Shown in pieces: positions 23,553 through 35,081 of a stretch of 64,000 nt of DNA (position 1 is the first letter of the stretch; each line of letters opens with the position of its first letter). The position numbers and the translations under genes are program-made. The notes under the pieces were generated by a model that was not told where the DNA came from, searched no databases, and was given only the letters and a program-made list of their open reading frames with translations. The stretch covers positions 558,001 through 622,000 of the forward strand of contig JAUKUA010000009.1 in assembly GCA_030549175.1 (NCBI GenBank). The letters are read 5' to 3'. The DNA is from Lasiosphaeris hirsuta (lineage: Eukaryota; Ascomycota; Sordariomycetes; Sordariales; Lasiosphaeriaceae).

Positions 23553-25413
23553 ACGTGATTGTATAATGAGAGAACCAACATAGCGAGAGAACCACCTTCC
23601 CACCTCAATTAGACTATCATCTGTAATACCAACACTACATAGGAAATGATTAGCTAAAACTACTCGGAATCTAATTCCTCATCCATTTCTATATCCTCCC
23701 GGCACGTACGAAAATTATGTCCAGTTTTACCGCAATTACTACAGTGTCGCGGACCTCCTGCACGCCTCTTCGCACGACCACCCTCCAGTTATATTTCCTC
23801 CTCTTGTTAAGCTTACACATCCTTTTCCGCTAAAATATCGCTTGCATCTTCTATAGTGAGTGGCCCTCCTACCCTGATATATCTTTTTTTAGCCCTCCGG
23901 CGTTTACTTAATGCTAAATTTGCCGCCTTAAGCTCTCGGACGTGATCCTTTATCAACACCATCTCGTATATAACCTTCATCGTCCCCTTCACAATTTAGT
24001 CAAGGGCCCTAAGAATTGATGTCGGAAAGCTACCTTGATGTCTGGTAATACGATCTTTAATATGTGTTAATTAAAGGGAGGCCTTAGTTACATTCTGTGG
24101 CGTCTTAGAGACCTAAGTGTCGTGTGTGATCTGAGGGGTAGTAGGGGGTGTTAGCGTACGAAGCTACATATCCAGCTGGGAAATCACCCTCTTTGGGTTA
24201 AATGAAACAAGCCCTACCCCTCGGAATCCTCCTCGTATGTTTTCAGGCGAAAAAGTTACGTTGAATATGTTGTAAAAGGTAAGAAAGAAGTTTAGTTTCG
24301 TAATATGGTAGATATAGCTACATATAAGTTTTTTAATTTTCTTACCGTATAACCGCTTTAACATATTAAAACACCTAACATTAAGTGGTTAGAGTAGGTA
24401 AGATAAGTACGGAGGTATATAAAGTGTTATAATATTATTAAACCGGTAATAATCCTTAAACTTAAGTAAGTAGTAACTCTCGTACCTATCTAAGATAAGA
24501 AGACGCTTTCTACCTACCATATAAAAGTAAGAATGTTTATCAAAATGTTTAACCTAATCAAGGCTAATCTAGTTATTTATCTAACTAGTTTCTAAAAGAT
24601 CGATAGTCTAACTAAGTAAGAAAAGGCTGTTTCGATACTAACTTTTAAGGTACATTTTCCCCGTAACTACCATATACGAAAGAATAGTATAACTACGTAA
24701 CTATACGGCTTAGATTACAATAACCTATTCCTAATTACTAGGCTAGACCTTTTTAGCCTTCCCACGGCCATCGGACGAAGTAATAACGAGGGTAGGCGAG
24801 ATCTAGCCTATCAAAAACCTAGTCTCGTCAAAGTTCTAGATATCTAACTCCTAGATCCTATACTTCGTGATTATGTTACGAACAAGGTCAAACCATACGC
24901 TAATTATCTTTAGATCTTCACATTTAGTCCTCTGGTAGTTGTACGAACACGACCAACGCGTCCGGAGCTCTGGTTGTCGCCGTACGAAGTTGGAAGCCTA
25001 GCGTAGTCCGACGTGTGACGTGTCGCGTGACGTACGTAGCAAATTGGCTATATTTTCTACCAGATCGTATCTTAGCGAAAATCCTTACTCGTATAGGTCG
25101 AGAATCCTTCGTACGATGACCTCCTCCTCAAGGGGATTAAACTTCCGAGAGTTGGTGATAATACTTACTCGAGTGGGAATTCCCCTCTGCCGCTTACGTA
25201 GTGTCGGATATAGTATTTAGTAGTACTCTGCTACTTTCCGAAGGCTAAGTTTCTTATCGTGTTACATAGCCTGGAGGGCAAGCTGTAATTGTGCTTCATT
25301 TTGTGTAGCGCTCATGTTTGGTTATGGAGAAGTTTGCAGTTTTATGCGATAGTTTTGTCGAAGTGGTAAAGTGGTTCTCTCGCTATGTTGGTTCTCTCGC
25401 TATACAATCACGT
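23553..25413 (-). mobile_element. Fot1/pogo-like DNA transposon with long terminal inverted repeats
   Basis: The ends are inverted repeats of about 40 bases beginning ACGTGATTGTATA (23553) and ending TATACAATCACGT (25413). Each contains two GAGAGAACC words. TA is duplicated at 23551-23552 and 25414-25415, as expected for Tc1/mariner-superfamily insertion. The total length of 1861 bases fits a pogo-type element. The transposase gene runs on the minus strand and is RIP-damaged. Confidence 0.92.
23660..25315 (-). pseudogene. Pogo/Fot1-like transposase (CENP-B HTH plus DDE), broken
   Basis: From the ATG at 25315 the translation starts MSATQNEAQLQLALQAM then a stop at a Gln position. A DNA-binding helix-turn-helix region follows (LRKRQRGIPTRV). 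Near 24164-24364 a recognisable C-terminal DDE segment reads FSPENIRGGFRGVGLVSFN. The protein ends with an intact CCHC zinc knuckle (CSNCGKTGHNFRTC, about 23700-23760) and an acidic tail. The family is the common fungal DDE_1 endonuclease. At least several CAG/CAA-to-stop changes make it inactive. Confidence 0.82.
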
Positions 25414-25545
25414 TATAGTAAACTAATGTTAATACTTACTTTTATATTAAGGCCGATATTATTGATAAGTTAGGACTATATATGTTAATCGGTATTACCT
25501 TCATAGATAATGATAATATAATTATTGACTTTTAAAAAAATAATA

Positions 25546-27430
25546 TTACAGCCTTGGTGTTGATGTCCTGATGCCCTCTGTCCTAGTAGTGTGTCATAGG
25601 TAATGTCCTCGGATGTTCGCGGTGTGTGATCTAACGGATGGCGTACTTGTGTACTTACATCCGATGTTAGGAGATTACGATTGTCCAGACTCGGGTGATT
25701 AAATCCTCGTGGTTGGCCGGTGCCTGTAGGGTGCGGAGTCGTGCGTAATTATTGCGTAGCCACTATGCACGTTCCCCGTGAGGTATTTTTTCAATTGGTA
25801 CATATATGAAACGACTTGTCAGATCGGCAAAATATCAACCGGACCTCTCGCGCTATGGTCAAGCGGTTAACCACTCGGCTATTTAGTCTCCGTCTCCTTG
25901 TTCTTTTTTTCTTCTTATATCAACTCTTCATATGTGAACCGTTCCCTTGGGAATTTTCTGTCAGTTCTCATGCCTTATCCACACTACCGACGAGGAGGTT
26001 TTCGTCGCCTTTACCGTTACCTATAGCGTTCTACATATCGTACCGTGTAGTTTTCGTCGTATTGACGACGTCCCTACCGGCGGTATTGATACATACAATA
26101 GGCACTACCTATCGTGTGGTTTATATTAGCTAGTTTAGTAGTAGTTACTATTGTTACGACCATTTTAGCTTTTTGACGTATGTCTTTCTTCCTACCTATG
26201 TACGATCTTTATGTTCGATTTTGTAGACACTCGTTTTATGTGCTTCCTTTTGGTCAGGCGTATAGATTGTTTTCATTCCGAAATTATTACCGCTATCCTC
26301 TTAATCTACTATGTGATTAATAATTAGCTAATTAATTAGAACTTAGGTAGTAGAAGTATCGTAGGATTAAATATCTTCTTCGGCTATCTCTTTCTCAGGT
26401 TAGGGTTTCTTCTAGCTATACCAACTGTTACTTCGTTTCTTTACTTTATCTATATCGTCAGTGATAGGTTAGAGTTTTTTAAGTAGTCTTTAACGGGAAC
26501 GCTACTTTAATATATCTAACTATTAGTTTACTTACAAAGTTGAAGTAGTTACTAATATAAATATAGTTAAGATATATAGAATAAAATTATAGTTTAATAT
26601 TATTTACTCTTAGATTTATTATATTAAGATTTTGGCGTTTTAGCTGTCTCTTATACTAACATAAAGTTCGTTTACAACTTATAATTCTAATGGGATTAAG
26701 CTAAAGAACAATACTTAGCCGTTCTTATCTACTTAGGTACTATCACTTAGTAAAAAGTTATAAACTTTAAATTATATATATTTGCTTTTTAACAATGGTT
26801 TATTATATTATATAGATATATGTCTCCTTATATATTAGTTAGTATCAAAAGAAGTTAAGACGTATGTTTAATTAGATAAAAGTTCTATTTATAAACCGTA
26901 TGATATGTTGATATTAAAATCTCGACCTTTTTCTATTTAACTTAGTTAAAAAAAGAAAGTTATAATAAAAGGTAATAGCTTAGATAATATTTAGTAGGTT
27001 AATTATATATTAGATATTGTTTAATATATAAGTGTCATGTTTTATATTTTGTTTAATATTTTCTATATATAAATAAAGTAGTTATTAGTTATACCGAAGG
27101 TAAAGTTGAAGGTAGAAGATAATAATATTCCTATAGATTTATTTTATTCTAACATGTTATAATTAAAAGTGTTTATAGTTATTTTTATATAGAGGAAAAG
27201 AGATATTATTTTATTAGCTATCGAGATTAATAAGGTTAAGACTATTATATATTAAAGAGAAGATGACTAGATAGCTATAGCAATTCTTTATCTTTCTCGA
27301 TCTATAACAAAAACTCTTCTAGTCTATCTTATACCAAAGAAAATATTTCTAATAGTACTCGTTTTATAAAGAAGGGGCTAGTAATTTCTATAAAGATATA
27401 ATTTCTTTCTAACTAATCTATATCGATTCC
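25546..27430. other. Unclassified degraded repeat sequence
   Basis: 25546-26130 is moderately GC-rich with a TATA-like word (GGTACATATATGAAAC at about 25798) and could be an LTR or a SINE. 26330-27430 is strongly AT-rich. On the minus strand, about 26700-26150 gives a glutamine-stop-interrupted polar frame (for example KKPQPEKEIAEEDI when stops are read as Gln), possibly the gag of a copia-like element. I could not place it in a family. Confidence 0.4.
25830..25905 (-). other. tRNA-like segment (possible SINE head or tRNA relic)
   Basis: Read on the minus strand, TAGCCGAGTGGTTAA (25881-25867) matches a polymerase III A-box and D-arm of Leu/Ser-type tRNAs. A possible stem-loop CGCT-TGACCAT-AGCG follows. 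The T-arm/B-box region is poor (GGTTGATATTTT), and no convincing acceptor stem closes. It is not a functional tRNA gene by eye. Confidence 0.3.
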
Positions 27431-27689
27431 TCAAAGGAGGTGGTGAAAGCAATGGTGGTGAAGTAGAGTCACAATAATAGGTAAATAATAGGTGGAAGAA
27501 AGATTAATGTAAAGTGCATGATCAATTTTAATCCATCTGAGGAGCACAGCAGTATATATAGAGAGAGCTTTTGAGCTTTTGCAGTATACCTTGCTTACAG
27601 GCTGTGCTTACGCACAGCCTTGCAAGAACGCCTTGCGTGGAGCTAGTGCTTATGCACAGCCTTGATGTAGTTTTCAGTAGTTGTTATAG
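27431..27689 (+). repeat. Dispersed repeat Rep2, copy 1
   Basis: It starts TCAAAGGAGGTGGTGAAAGC and ends near GTTGTTATA. It contains a CAGTATATATAGAG TATA-like core, a perfect hairpin GGCTGTGC-TTAC-GCACAGCC, and CTTGCGTGGAGCTAGTGC. It matches 34839-35081, 40667-40871 (inverted) and 47583-47783. The class is unknown: short LTR, MITE or other. Confidence 0.8.
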
Positions 27690-30600
27690 TCGGGTCTCTT
27701 ACTAAGTACGTCTACTTATTTATTCTTTATATCTTTAATATAAAAGATTTTAAAATTAAATAAAACTAAAAACTTTACTTATTTAGTTTATCTTTCGTTA
27801 AGCTTTCTTATAATAAATATCTCAAGGTTTTAATAGTTTAAAAAAAACTTTTATAGGGTTTTTTATACTATTTAAGTATAATATCTATTTTTAAAATATC
27901 TTACGATTACTATTAGTTCCTTATTTCTTATGTTATAACAAATAATAAATCTTTAGATTCTTTTAGAAAGAAATGTTTCTAGATATAACTTCTTATTTTC
28001 TTATTATTAGTTAAAGATCTTTTCGTTAATATAGTTTAATAAGTTTACCTCAATAATATATAGTTTGTTATTATTTAAAAGTATTATAATAAAACCCGTT
28101 TTAAAAGCTTCTTTAAGTTTCTTAAAAGCTTTTTATATAAGTTTGTCCATTTAAACTTAACTTCTATACCTATTAGCTTATATATTAACTTTATGATTTT
28201 TCTATAAGATTTAATAAATTATTAATAATAGTTTATAAATTTTATAAAGGCTTAAATATTTTTTTATTTCGTTAGTATAAATTAGTTTTATACGGCTTTT
28301 AATTTTCTTAGGTTTATCTCGATCTATCTTAATATTATCTTATATCTAAGGTAAATAAGTTCTTAGATATAATACTAGCTATTTCTTAGGTACCCTAAGA
28401 TCTTTTTTTTCTAAAGTTCTAAGTACTTAGTATATATCCTTTCTATATTCTATAAAGGTTTATAAATATATTAAGATATTATTTAAATATACGAAAATAA
28501 ACTTGTTAAGGAAGCAACATAATATATAATTAACTATACTTTAAAATGTTATAAGTATATTCATAAGGCCGAAGAATATTACTTTATATTAAAATTGTTT
28601 ATAATGTGTCCTAAAGATTATTTTATACTTATCTTCTATTTTAATTTAAATATAATTATAACTTTATAAAAAGTTAAGAAACGTAAACTATTATATCTCC
28701 GTTATCCTTTCTCTTGTCTCAGAGATTAGTAATAATAAGTATCGATTTTTAATAATATCTTCGTTTAATGTTTAATAATTAATTATTAATCTTGATTTTA
28801 TTATCTCTTTTTTAAGAATGAATAAGATTAAATATCTTACTTTAAATTTAGTTTTTTTTAATAAACTTTATAGTTAAGTATTCTTAGAGATATTTTTTAA
28901 TATGTTATCTTATAAAGAGTTAAGATAATATGTTTTTAAAAATTAATGGTTAACTCCTTCCTTAAGCTCAATCTTATAGTAAAATAGCCTATACTTAGGT
29001 GATTTTATCAACCGTTTCTTAAAAACTAAGTATTATAGATACTTCTTTAGTACTTTTAAGAGATCTCTTAAATCTTATCTTAGTCTCGGTAATATGAACT
29101 CTTTTTTTAAGTCCTTTATCGTAGTTATCTTAATTTATAATCATGTAGGTTTAAGGATCTTTATGTTACTTTATTACCTTAGAGGTCTTACTTAGTTTTG
29201 ATTTTAGATGTCTATACTATCTATTTTCTAGTTGATATTTAAGTTATATTTCTTTAATTATAGTTTATTTAGAATTATGTTAGGTTTTCTTTTTATTAGT
29301 AAGATTAAGAAAGGTTCATTTTATATATTATCGTTCATTATAATTAAGAGTAATAAGGTTATCCTTTTTACTTATTCGTTACCGTATGTTACTTCTTCGC
29401 CTTTAAATATTTATATTTTAAAGGGTTTCTTAAGGTTTATATATAGTAAGTAATATAGATTTACTATTACTAAAGTCGATAAAGTTTATGTTACTTTTAA
29501 ATCTATCATAACGAAGATAAGTTTATTTTATTTGAGTAAGAATATAAAAACTATTAGTTATTTTCTTCTTATAAATGTTTTCTTAATGTAAGTTTTTTCT
29601 AAAGGTCTTATCTATTCTAACCGTTCGTACCTCTTCTTATGTTAGTTTTTAATAAGTTATTTAAAAGTTTTTACTTAGTCTTAAAAGTTTTAATCCGTTT
29701 CTTAAGTAGTTATTTAATATATCTTTCTTTATCTTATAGATAGGGAGTTCATTATATATAAATTCTTTTATGTCCTTTTTAACTTTTAGTCTATCTTAGG
29801 TCATATGTATAATACTTATTAAAAATGTAAACGTCCCTATACTATATATTATGACTCCTTAGCTTCTTAAGACTTAATCTCTTAGATTTATTTTATTTAT
29901 TATTAGATTTCGTAGTTAATAATTTATTATACCCTTTCCAAGATATATTATCAATAGTAAGTTACCTTATTTTTCTTTATCTATCTTTCTCGATAATAAT
30001 TTATTGATATAAGATTATAAAAGTTAATTTTATTATTAACTTACCTATCATATATAAAGCCTTTGTTAATATAAATATTATATTCTTTTAGTTTTAACTC
30101 TTGAAAAACTGATCTACCTATGATTTAGTTAAAAAAGTGTTCAAAAGAGATGTTAAGATTAAAGTGTTTAATAAGTTAATAGTTATTAAATCGGTAGTAA
30201 AATTATAATATCTTATAATATTTATAGTAGTCTTTATAATAAGCTAGGTGTCTTAGGGGCTGTAAGATATATTATTTCTAGGTTATAATAAGTCAGAGTC
30301 TTAGTGTCGTTGTTATCTCTTCTTAGTCTTTCTTACTAATCTAAACGTTTATATTCATTAGTCTTTATTTCTTTAAGACCTCTTTTTCCAATGTTAAGAT
30401 CTTACCGTCTTTGTTAAGTTCGATCTTAAGACTTTATTTTCTAACCTCTTGTAAGAAGTCTTAAGCTTCTTATTTCGTTATATAGGATATGTTCCTTAGG
30501 AAGGTTAACTTTGAGATTTCTTCTTTGTTAGAAATAACTATTAAGCTTCTATCCCGTAGGCTTTGTTAGATTATTACTTCTATTAATAGTTAGGCAATAT

Positions 30601-32461
30601 TTATTTATACTTTAATATTTAAACTGTCGGAGAGAAATCTATTAATACCGTCTTCTCTCGTCTATTTATTTAACTCTCCTAACTTCTTATCCTCCAAGTA
30701 TTCACTTTCTCTTAAATTTCTATATTTATTTCAGATATTCTATCATTGTTATATTCCTTCCTAAGTAAATAATATATTACTTACCTTACTAAGTGTTCAT
30801 TTGTCTTAGATAATTATTAAGTTTTCTTATTTATTTACTAGCGGATCGTTATATTTCTCTAACTATTTAAATTATAATATCTATAGCGGTTTTAGTAATA
30901 TTAACATCATACTTCTACCACTAGTTACTATATGATTTTTTTCTATCTTTCTTTTTTCTTACCTTAATATTTCTTTATATAATATCCCTTCTTTTAATAG
31001 TTATAACATTTAATCTAACTTTTATCTTTCTTAGTTGTAAAAGATCTATTAGGTTTAAAGGAGGTCTTACTATTTTATTTATTAGTTAATATTATACCAA
31101 TTTCTATAAAACTAATATATTTATATCTCCCATATATTATACTAAGCTATACCTTTCCCGTTGGCTTTGTTTTTAAAGTAGTAATAAAGATAGTTTTATA
31201 ATATTTATAATACCGATTATCAGCCTTAATAGTTATCGTAATAAATTTCCTAAGGGTTACTAATCGATTCTTTAAAAAAAAGTGGTCTATAATATATAGC
31301 TTTCAGCCTTTTTAAAATATCATTATCAATACTTCTTATCTTAGTTTCGTATTTTATAATTCCATAGTAAACTTAGCTTCATAGTCCATAACTAACGTAG
31401 TTTGTTTTAATATCTAAAGTCTTTTTTCTACTATCTTAACTTTGTCTACTTTTCCGAAATCTTCTCTTATAACCTTTAGGAAGTTATAATAGCCATAGAA
31501 GATCTTCTAGGCGAAGGGGTTCTTTTCCTTCAGCTCGTCCATCTTGAGGTTGTTATATATTCTAAGGTATAGTTCGTACCACTTTACTACTATATCCGTA
31601 AGAAAGGATCTTAAGAATAGAACTTTGTTAAGTTCCTTTATAAATTAATAATCGTTATAGTAGATATAAGCTTTGACACTAGCTAACTACGACTTTAGGT
31701 CTTATAATTTTCTATTATACTTCAAGAGAAGTAGTAGCTTAGGTTTCTTTCTTTTCGAATCTCTAACCTCCTTACTTTTGCTTTCTAATATACGAGTTAC
31801 TACCTTTAGGACGTCGTTCTCCTTCTTAAGGTAATTGGTACCAATACGTAGTTACGAGACTTTAGTAGCTAAGGCTTCAACCGTGATTTTTAGTAAGGTA
31901 TCTCCCAATTCCGCCATTGTTAATATTCTTATGTTTTGTCTAAAGACTTCGTAGATCAATCATTCTTAGAGATATAAGTAACGTGTTACAACCTATGTAC
32001 TGTGGTATGGGTTATCTAGTGTTAAATGACAGATCGCTAGATAGAACGCCTAAAAGAAGTAAAGAGGATTAATCAAGGGGAAGGTAAGACTCTTAGATGG
32101 GTATTCACACTCTGTCAAACAGATTACTATTACTAGAGTTTAAGGAGTAAACTTTGGGATATAACAGAATGTAATTACTTACGTGAGGAATAGGAATCCT
32201 TACGCTCCAAGGTGTTTAATACGTTGGCTATTTGTATCTCTCTCGTAGGTAGTTATACCAGGTAGATTGTATCCTTTGTTCTGTTTGTTCTGCTACCCTA
32301 CGTGGGAGTGCTGGGGGCATAGGAGCATCTTTCTCTGACCGCTCTATTGCTCTGTGACAGAGTGAGGAGAGCGCGGGGGCGTTACTGTGTGATTGGCTGT
32401 TTCGTCGCCTAATCATGTGTTCCATGTCACATGAGTCTTTGGCACAAAGTGGGATGTGACA
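27690..32461 (-). mobile_element. Ty3/gypsy family 1, copy B (gag to RNase H)
   Basis: The 5' end on the minus strand is TGTCACATCCC at 32461. Gag starts near 31919 (MAELGDTLLKITVEALATKV) and runs with Gln-to-stop changes through a retroviral-gag-like core (31860-31000). The reverse transcriptase motif reads FVYLNNIL at about 28476-28500: the catalytic aspartates of YLDD are both changed to asparagine. The element is cut at its 3' side by Rep2 (27689), so integrase is absent. The 32190-32461 part of its LTR/leader is GC-rich and only lightly mutated. Confidence 0.8.
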
Positions 32462-33047
32462 GTAAAGTAGAAGAAAGCTTAAGATTTAAGAGCTAAGGAA
32501 ACATGTAAGTTATTAAACTCACTAAGGTTAAGAAACTTTTTAAGATCTAAGAAGAGAAGTAAGCTTAATAAGATTACTATAATATAAACATCGGTCAATA
32601 GTTTATATAGGCCTAGGATTAACTTAATTTACTTTTTACCTATTAACGGCCCGAAGTACTACGAACTCCGAAGGACTAAAAACTGTTCGACTAACTTAAG
32701 GCCTATTCTAAAAACCTTATCGAAAAAATACTTTGACTCGGATAATAAGGATAGAACCTATTGAGACAAAATAGATTATTTAAAGGGCCGTATTACGTTC
32801 ATAAAAGACCTTATCTGTCGAATCTTTCCAATGGACGTTTTAACCGTTGAAGAAATTAACCTTTACTCGGTACTTCGATTAAAACGAAGACCCTCTCTCT
32901 AATCTTAATTTCTAACAGAAAGTAACCCGAGAAATCTTAGCCAGGGCCTAAAGATAGATCAATAGTATATAAAATTTTGATGCTAGGTTAAGAAATGGAA
33001 ATAACAGAGGAAATCTTCTTCCTAGTAATCGTATTAAGAAAGATACT

Positions 33048-33251
33048 TTGTCTCTAGACGATAGTAATTATATCGACTTTAGTAACGATCTATACTACGT
33101 GAGTCTATCTCTTAGACCGCCTAGTTCTTCTGGAGGGCCTCTAAGGCCTCTTAGACCTCTAGGACCTCTAGGTCCGGGCTTCCGGAGCCCTTTATTAATT
33201 CTTCCTCTCAACCCTATAGTAGTCTTTCTCGATCTTATCTATATAAACTAG
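33048..33251 (+). pseudogene. Family 2 gag fragment with Gly/Pro/Leu-rich repeat
   Basis: A short open piece of the gag region encodes LRPPSSSGGPLRPLRPLGPL followed by GPG. The inverted copy E carries the same block at about 44475-44575. This segment stays GC-rich and open because its codons contain few CpA sites. It is a low-complexity part of gag, not a separate gene. Confidence 0.55.
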
Positions 33252-34838
33252 ATAATAATACGTAAATATGCTACTACTATTTGTAAATCTCGTAGTTAAG
33301 ATATTACTGTAACTATGGTAAAACCTAAAAGATATAACAAAAAGAATAAGGCTAAATTTAAGACCTAGTAGTACTTTGTTAAAGAATACTTTAGTATCCA
33401 TGAGCGTAGTTTCCTTAACAATAGGATTAAAATCGGCTTTGTCGGAGCCCTTATAAAAGGTACTACCTTAGAATATTATTAGAAATAAGGAAGATAGATC
33501 GAAATGCTTAGCTTAATAGATCGATAGAACAACTATGTTACCGTTATCGTCAAACGTTTTCGTGACCTTATATAAAGAGCTAAGGACTATAAATTTATAA
33601 AGGCTTTAATATAACAATAAAGACATAAATAAGTATATTACTAAGTTTTAAGAACTTAATTATACTATCGACCTTAATAGCTAGGCCTTAAATTCGTTAG
33701 TTACAACTATAATCTCTAAAGCTATAATAAGATCTAATTTATTTATACACGGGATATCTCCCTTCCAACGATGCCGATTTTCTCAAAGTTATCGTTACGG
33801 CTAAATTGATTTACGAAGATAAAATGAAAAACCGTGAAATTAACCATAAGGCAAAGTAGGGAAAAAGAAAGTCTACTTTAAATAGTAAGGAGTATTTAAA
33901 GAAGGATAATCATAAGAAAGATATCTCTAGCTCCCGTTTCAATCTCCTATCGGCTAAGAAGCTTAAGAAAGGCCCTAAGTAAAAAGGGTAGGATCATAAA
34001 GATAAGACGCTAACATCTACCCGTAATAAGTATTAGAAAACTTACGAGGAAGCTATTACCAGAGTAAAACAAGTTAACCTCAACAAACATAAGATAAGTA
34101 AAAGATACCATCATTATAGATAGTAAGGCTATGATACCCTCGAGTATTATAATAAGAAAACCTAAGATAGTAAAGATATCTCTAAGTTACTTAGGAAAAT
34201 CTCCGGAGTTAAGTTAAAACGTAGAAGGTAAAATGAAGAAGTCGAAGATATAATATCCCGCCTTGTTAAGAAAGCTAAGGTCTCTTCAATGACAGAAGTA
34301 GACTACATTAAGCTTTTTCCCCGTGTTATCGAACTATCCGATGATAAAGATATATCGGATTTTTAACTAATACCCCGAAATTTACGGCATCAGGACCCGT
34401 ACCTTGAATTACCACAACCTCTACTAAGTGTGTCCGTTTCAGCTTTCCGCTCGAAGAAATCGTTCCTCCTAAGTAATAGACTAAAGCCGAGACCGAAGAA
34501 AAGCCCTCTTAAAAGAAGGCTAAGTGAAGCTACAAGCCGTATCATAACGTTCGTAAGATTATTCCTATAACGATCGTTTACTACGAAGCTAAGGAAATCT
34601 CCGTTTATACACTCCTAGATATCAAAGCCTCTAGCCCAGTTATAAGTAAAGACCTCGTTAAGAAATGACATATTCCTTAAGTGGTTAGGACGATCCTAAA
34701 ACCTTTAGAAGTCTTTAACACAAGTATTAATCTCGACTCTAGTAAGATATATATACCAAAGAGATCGTTCTAAGACACTAAGTAAAACATTTCTCTTATA
34801 TTATATTCGAAATCTTACCCCTCAACACTAAATGTAAC

Positions 34839-35081
34839 TCAAAGGAGGTGGTGGAAGCAATGGAGATGAAGTGGAGTCACAATAATAGGTGGAAGAAAGA
34901 GTGCTGTGAAGTGCATGATCAATTTTAATCTATTTGAGGAGCACAGCAGTATATATAGAGCTTTTGAGCTTTTGCAGTATGTCTTGCGTACAGGCTGTGC
35001 TTACGCACAGCCTTGCAAGAACGCCTTGCGTGGAGCTAGTGCTTATGCACAGCCTTGATGTAGTTTGCAGTGGTTGTTATA
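34839..35081 (+). repeat. Dispersed repeat Rep2, copy 2 (with target duplication)
   Basis: It is inserted in family 2 copy C. The uninterrupted family sequence near 56500 reads AATGTAACATCC. Here GTAAC (34834-34838) and GTAGC (35082-35086) flank the insert, consistent with a 5-base duplication with one G/A change. This fixes the element ends as TCAAAGG...GTTATA and its length at 243 bases. It contains the TATATATAGAGC core and the GGCTGTGC hairpin. Confidence 0.85.

Larger units (their letters stand above)
21913..25545 (+). mobile_element. Ty3/gypsy family 3, partial copy F2 (gag-protease), interrupted twice
   Basis: Plus-strand sequence related to the reverse complement of the 48838-56159 element. 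It includes the protease-like segment KVDLNDEPIYVYFDTNN near 23345-23400, which matches the copy near 53510-53560. It is truncated on the left by family 1 copy A and ends at 25545. A 234-bp LTR (22595-22828) and a Fot1-like transposon (23553-25413) sit inside it. The part after the Fot element (25416-25545) continues the same family 3 sequence, matching about 53235-53360 in reverse. Confidence 0.72.
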
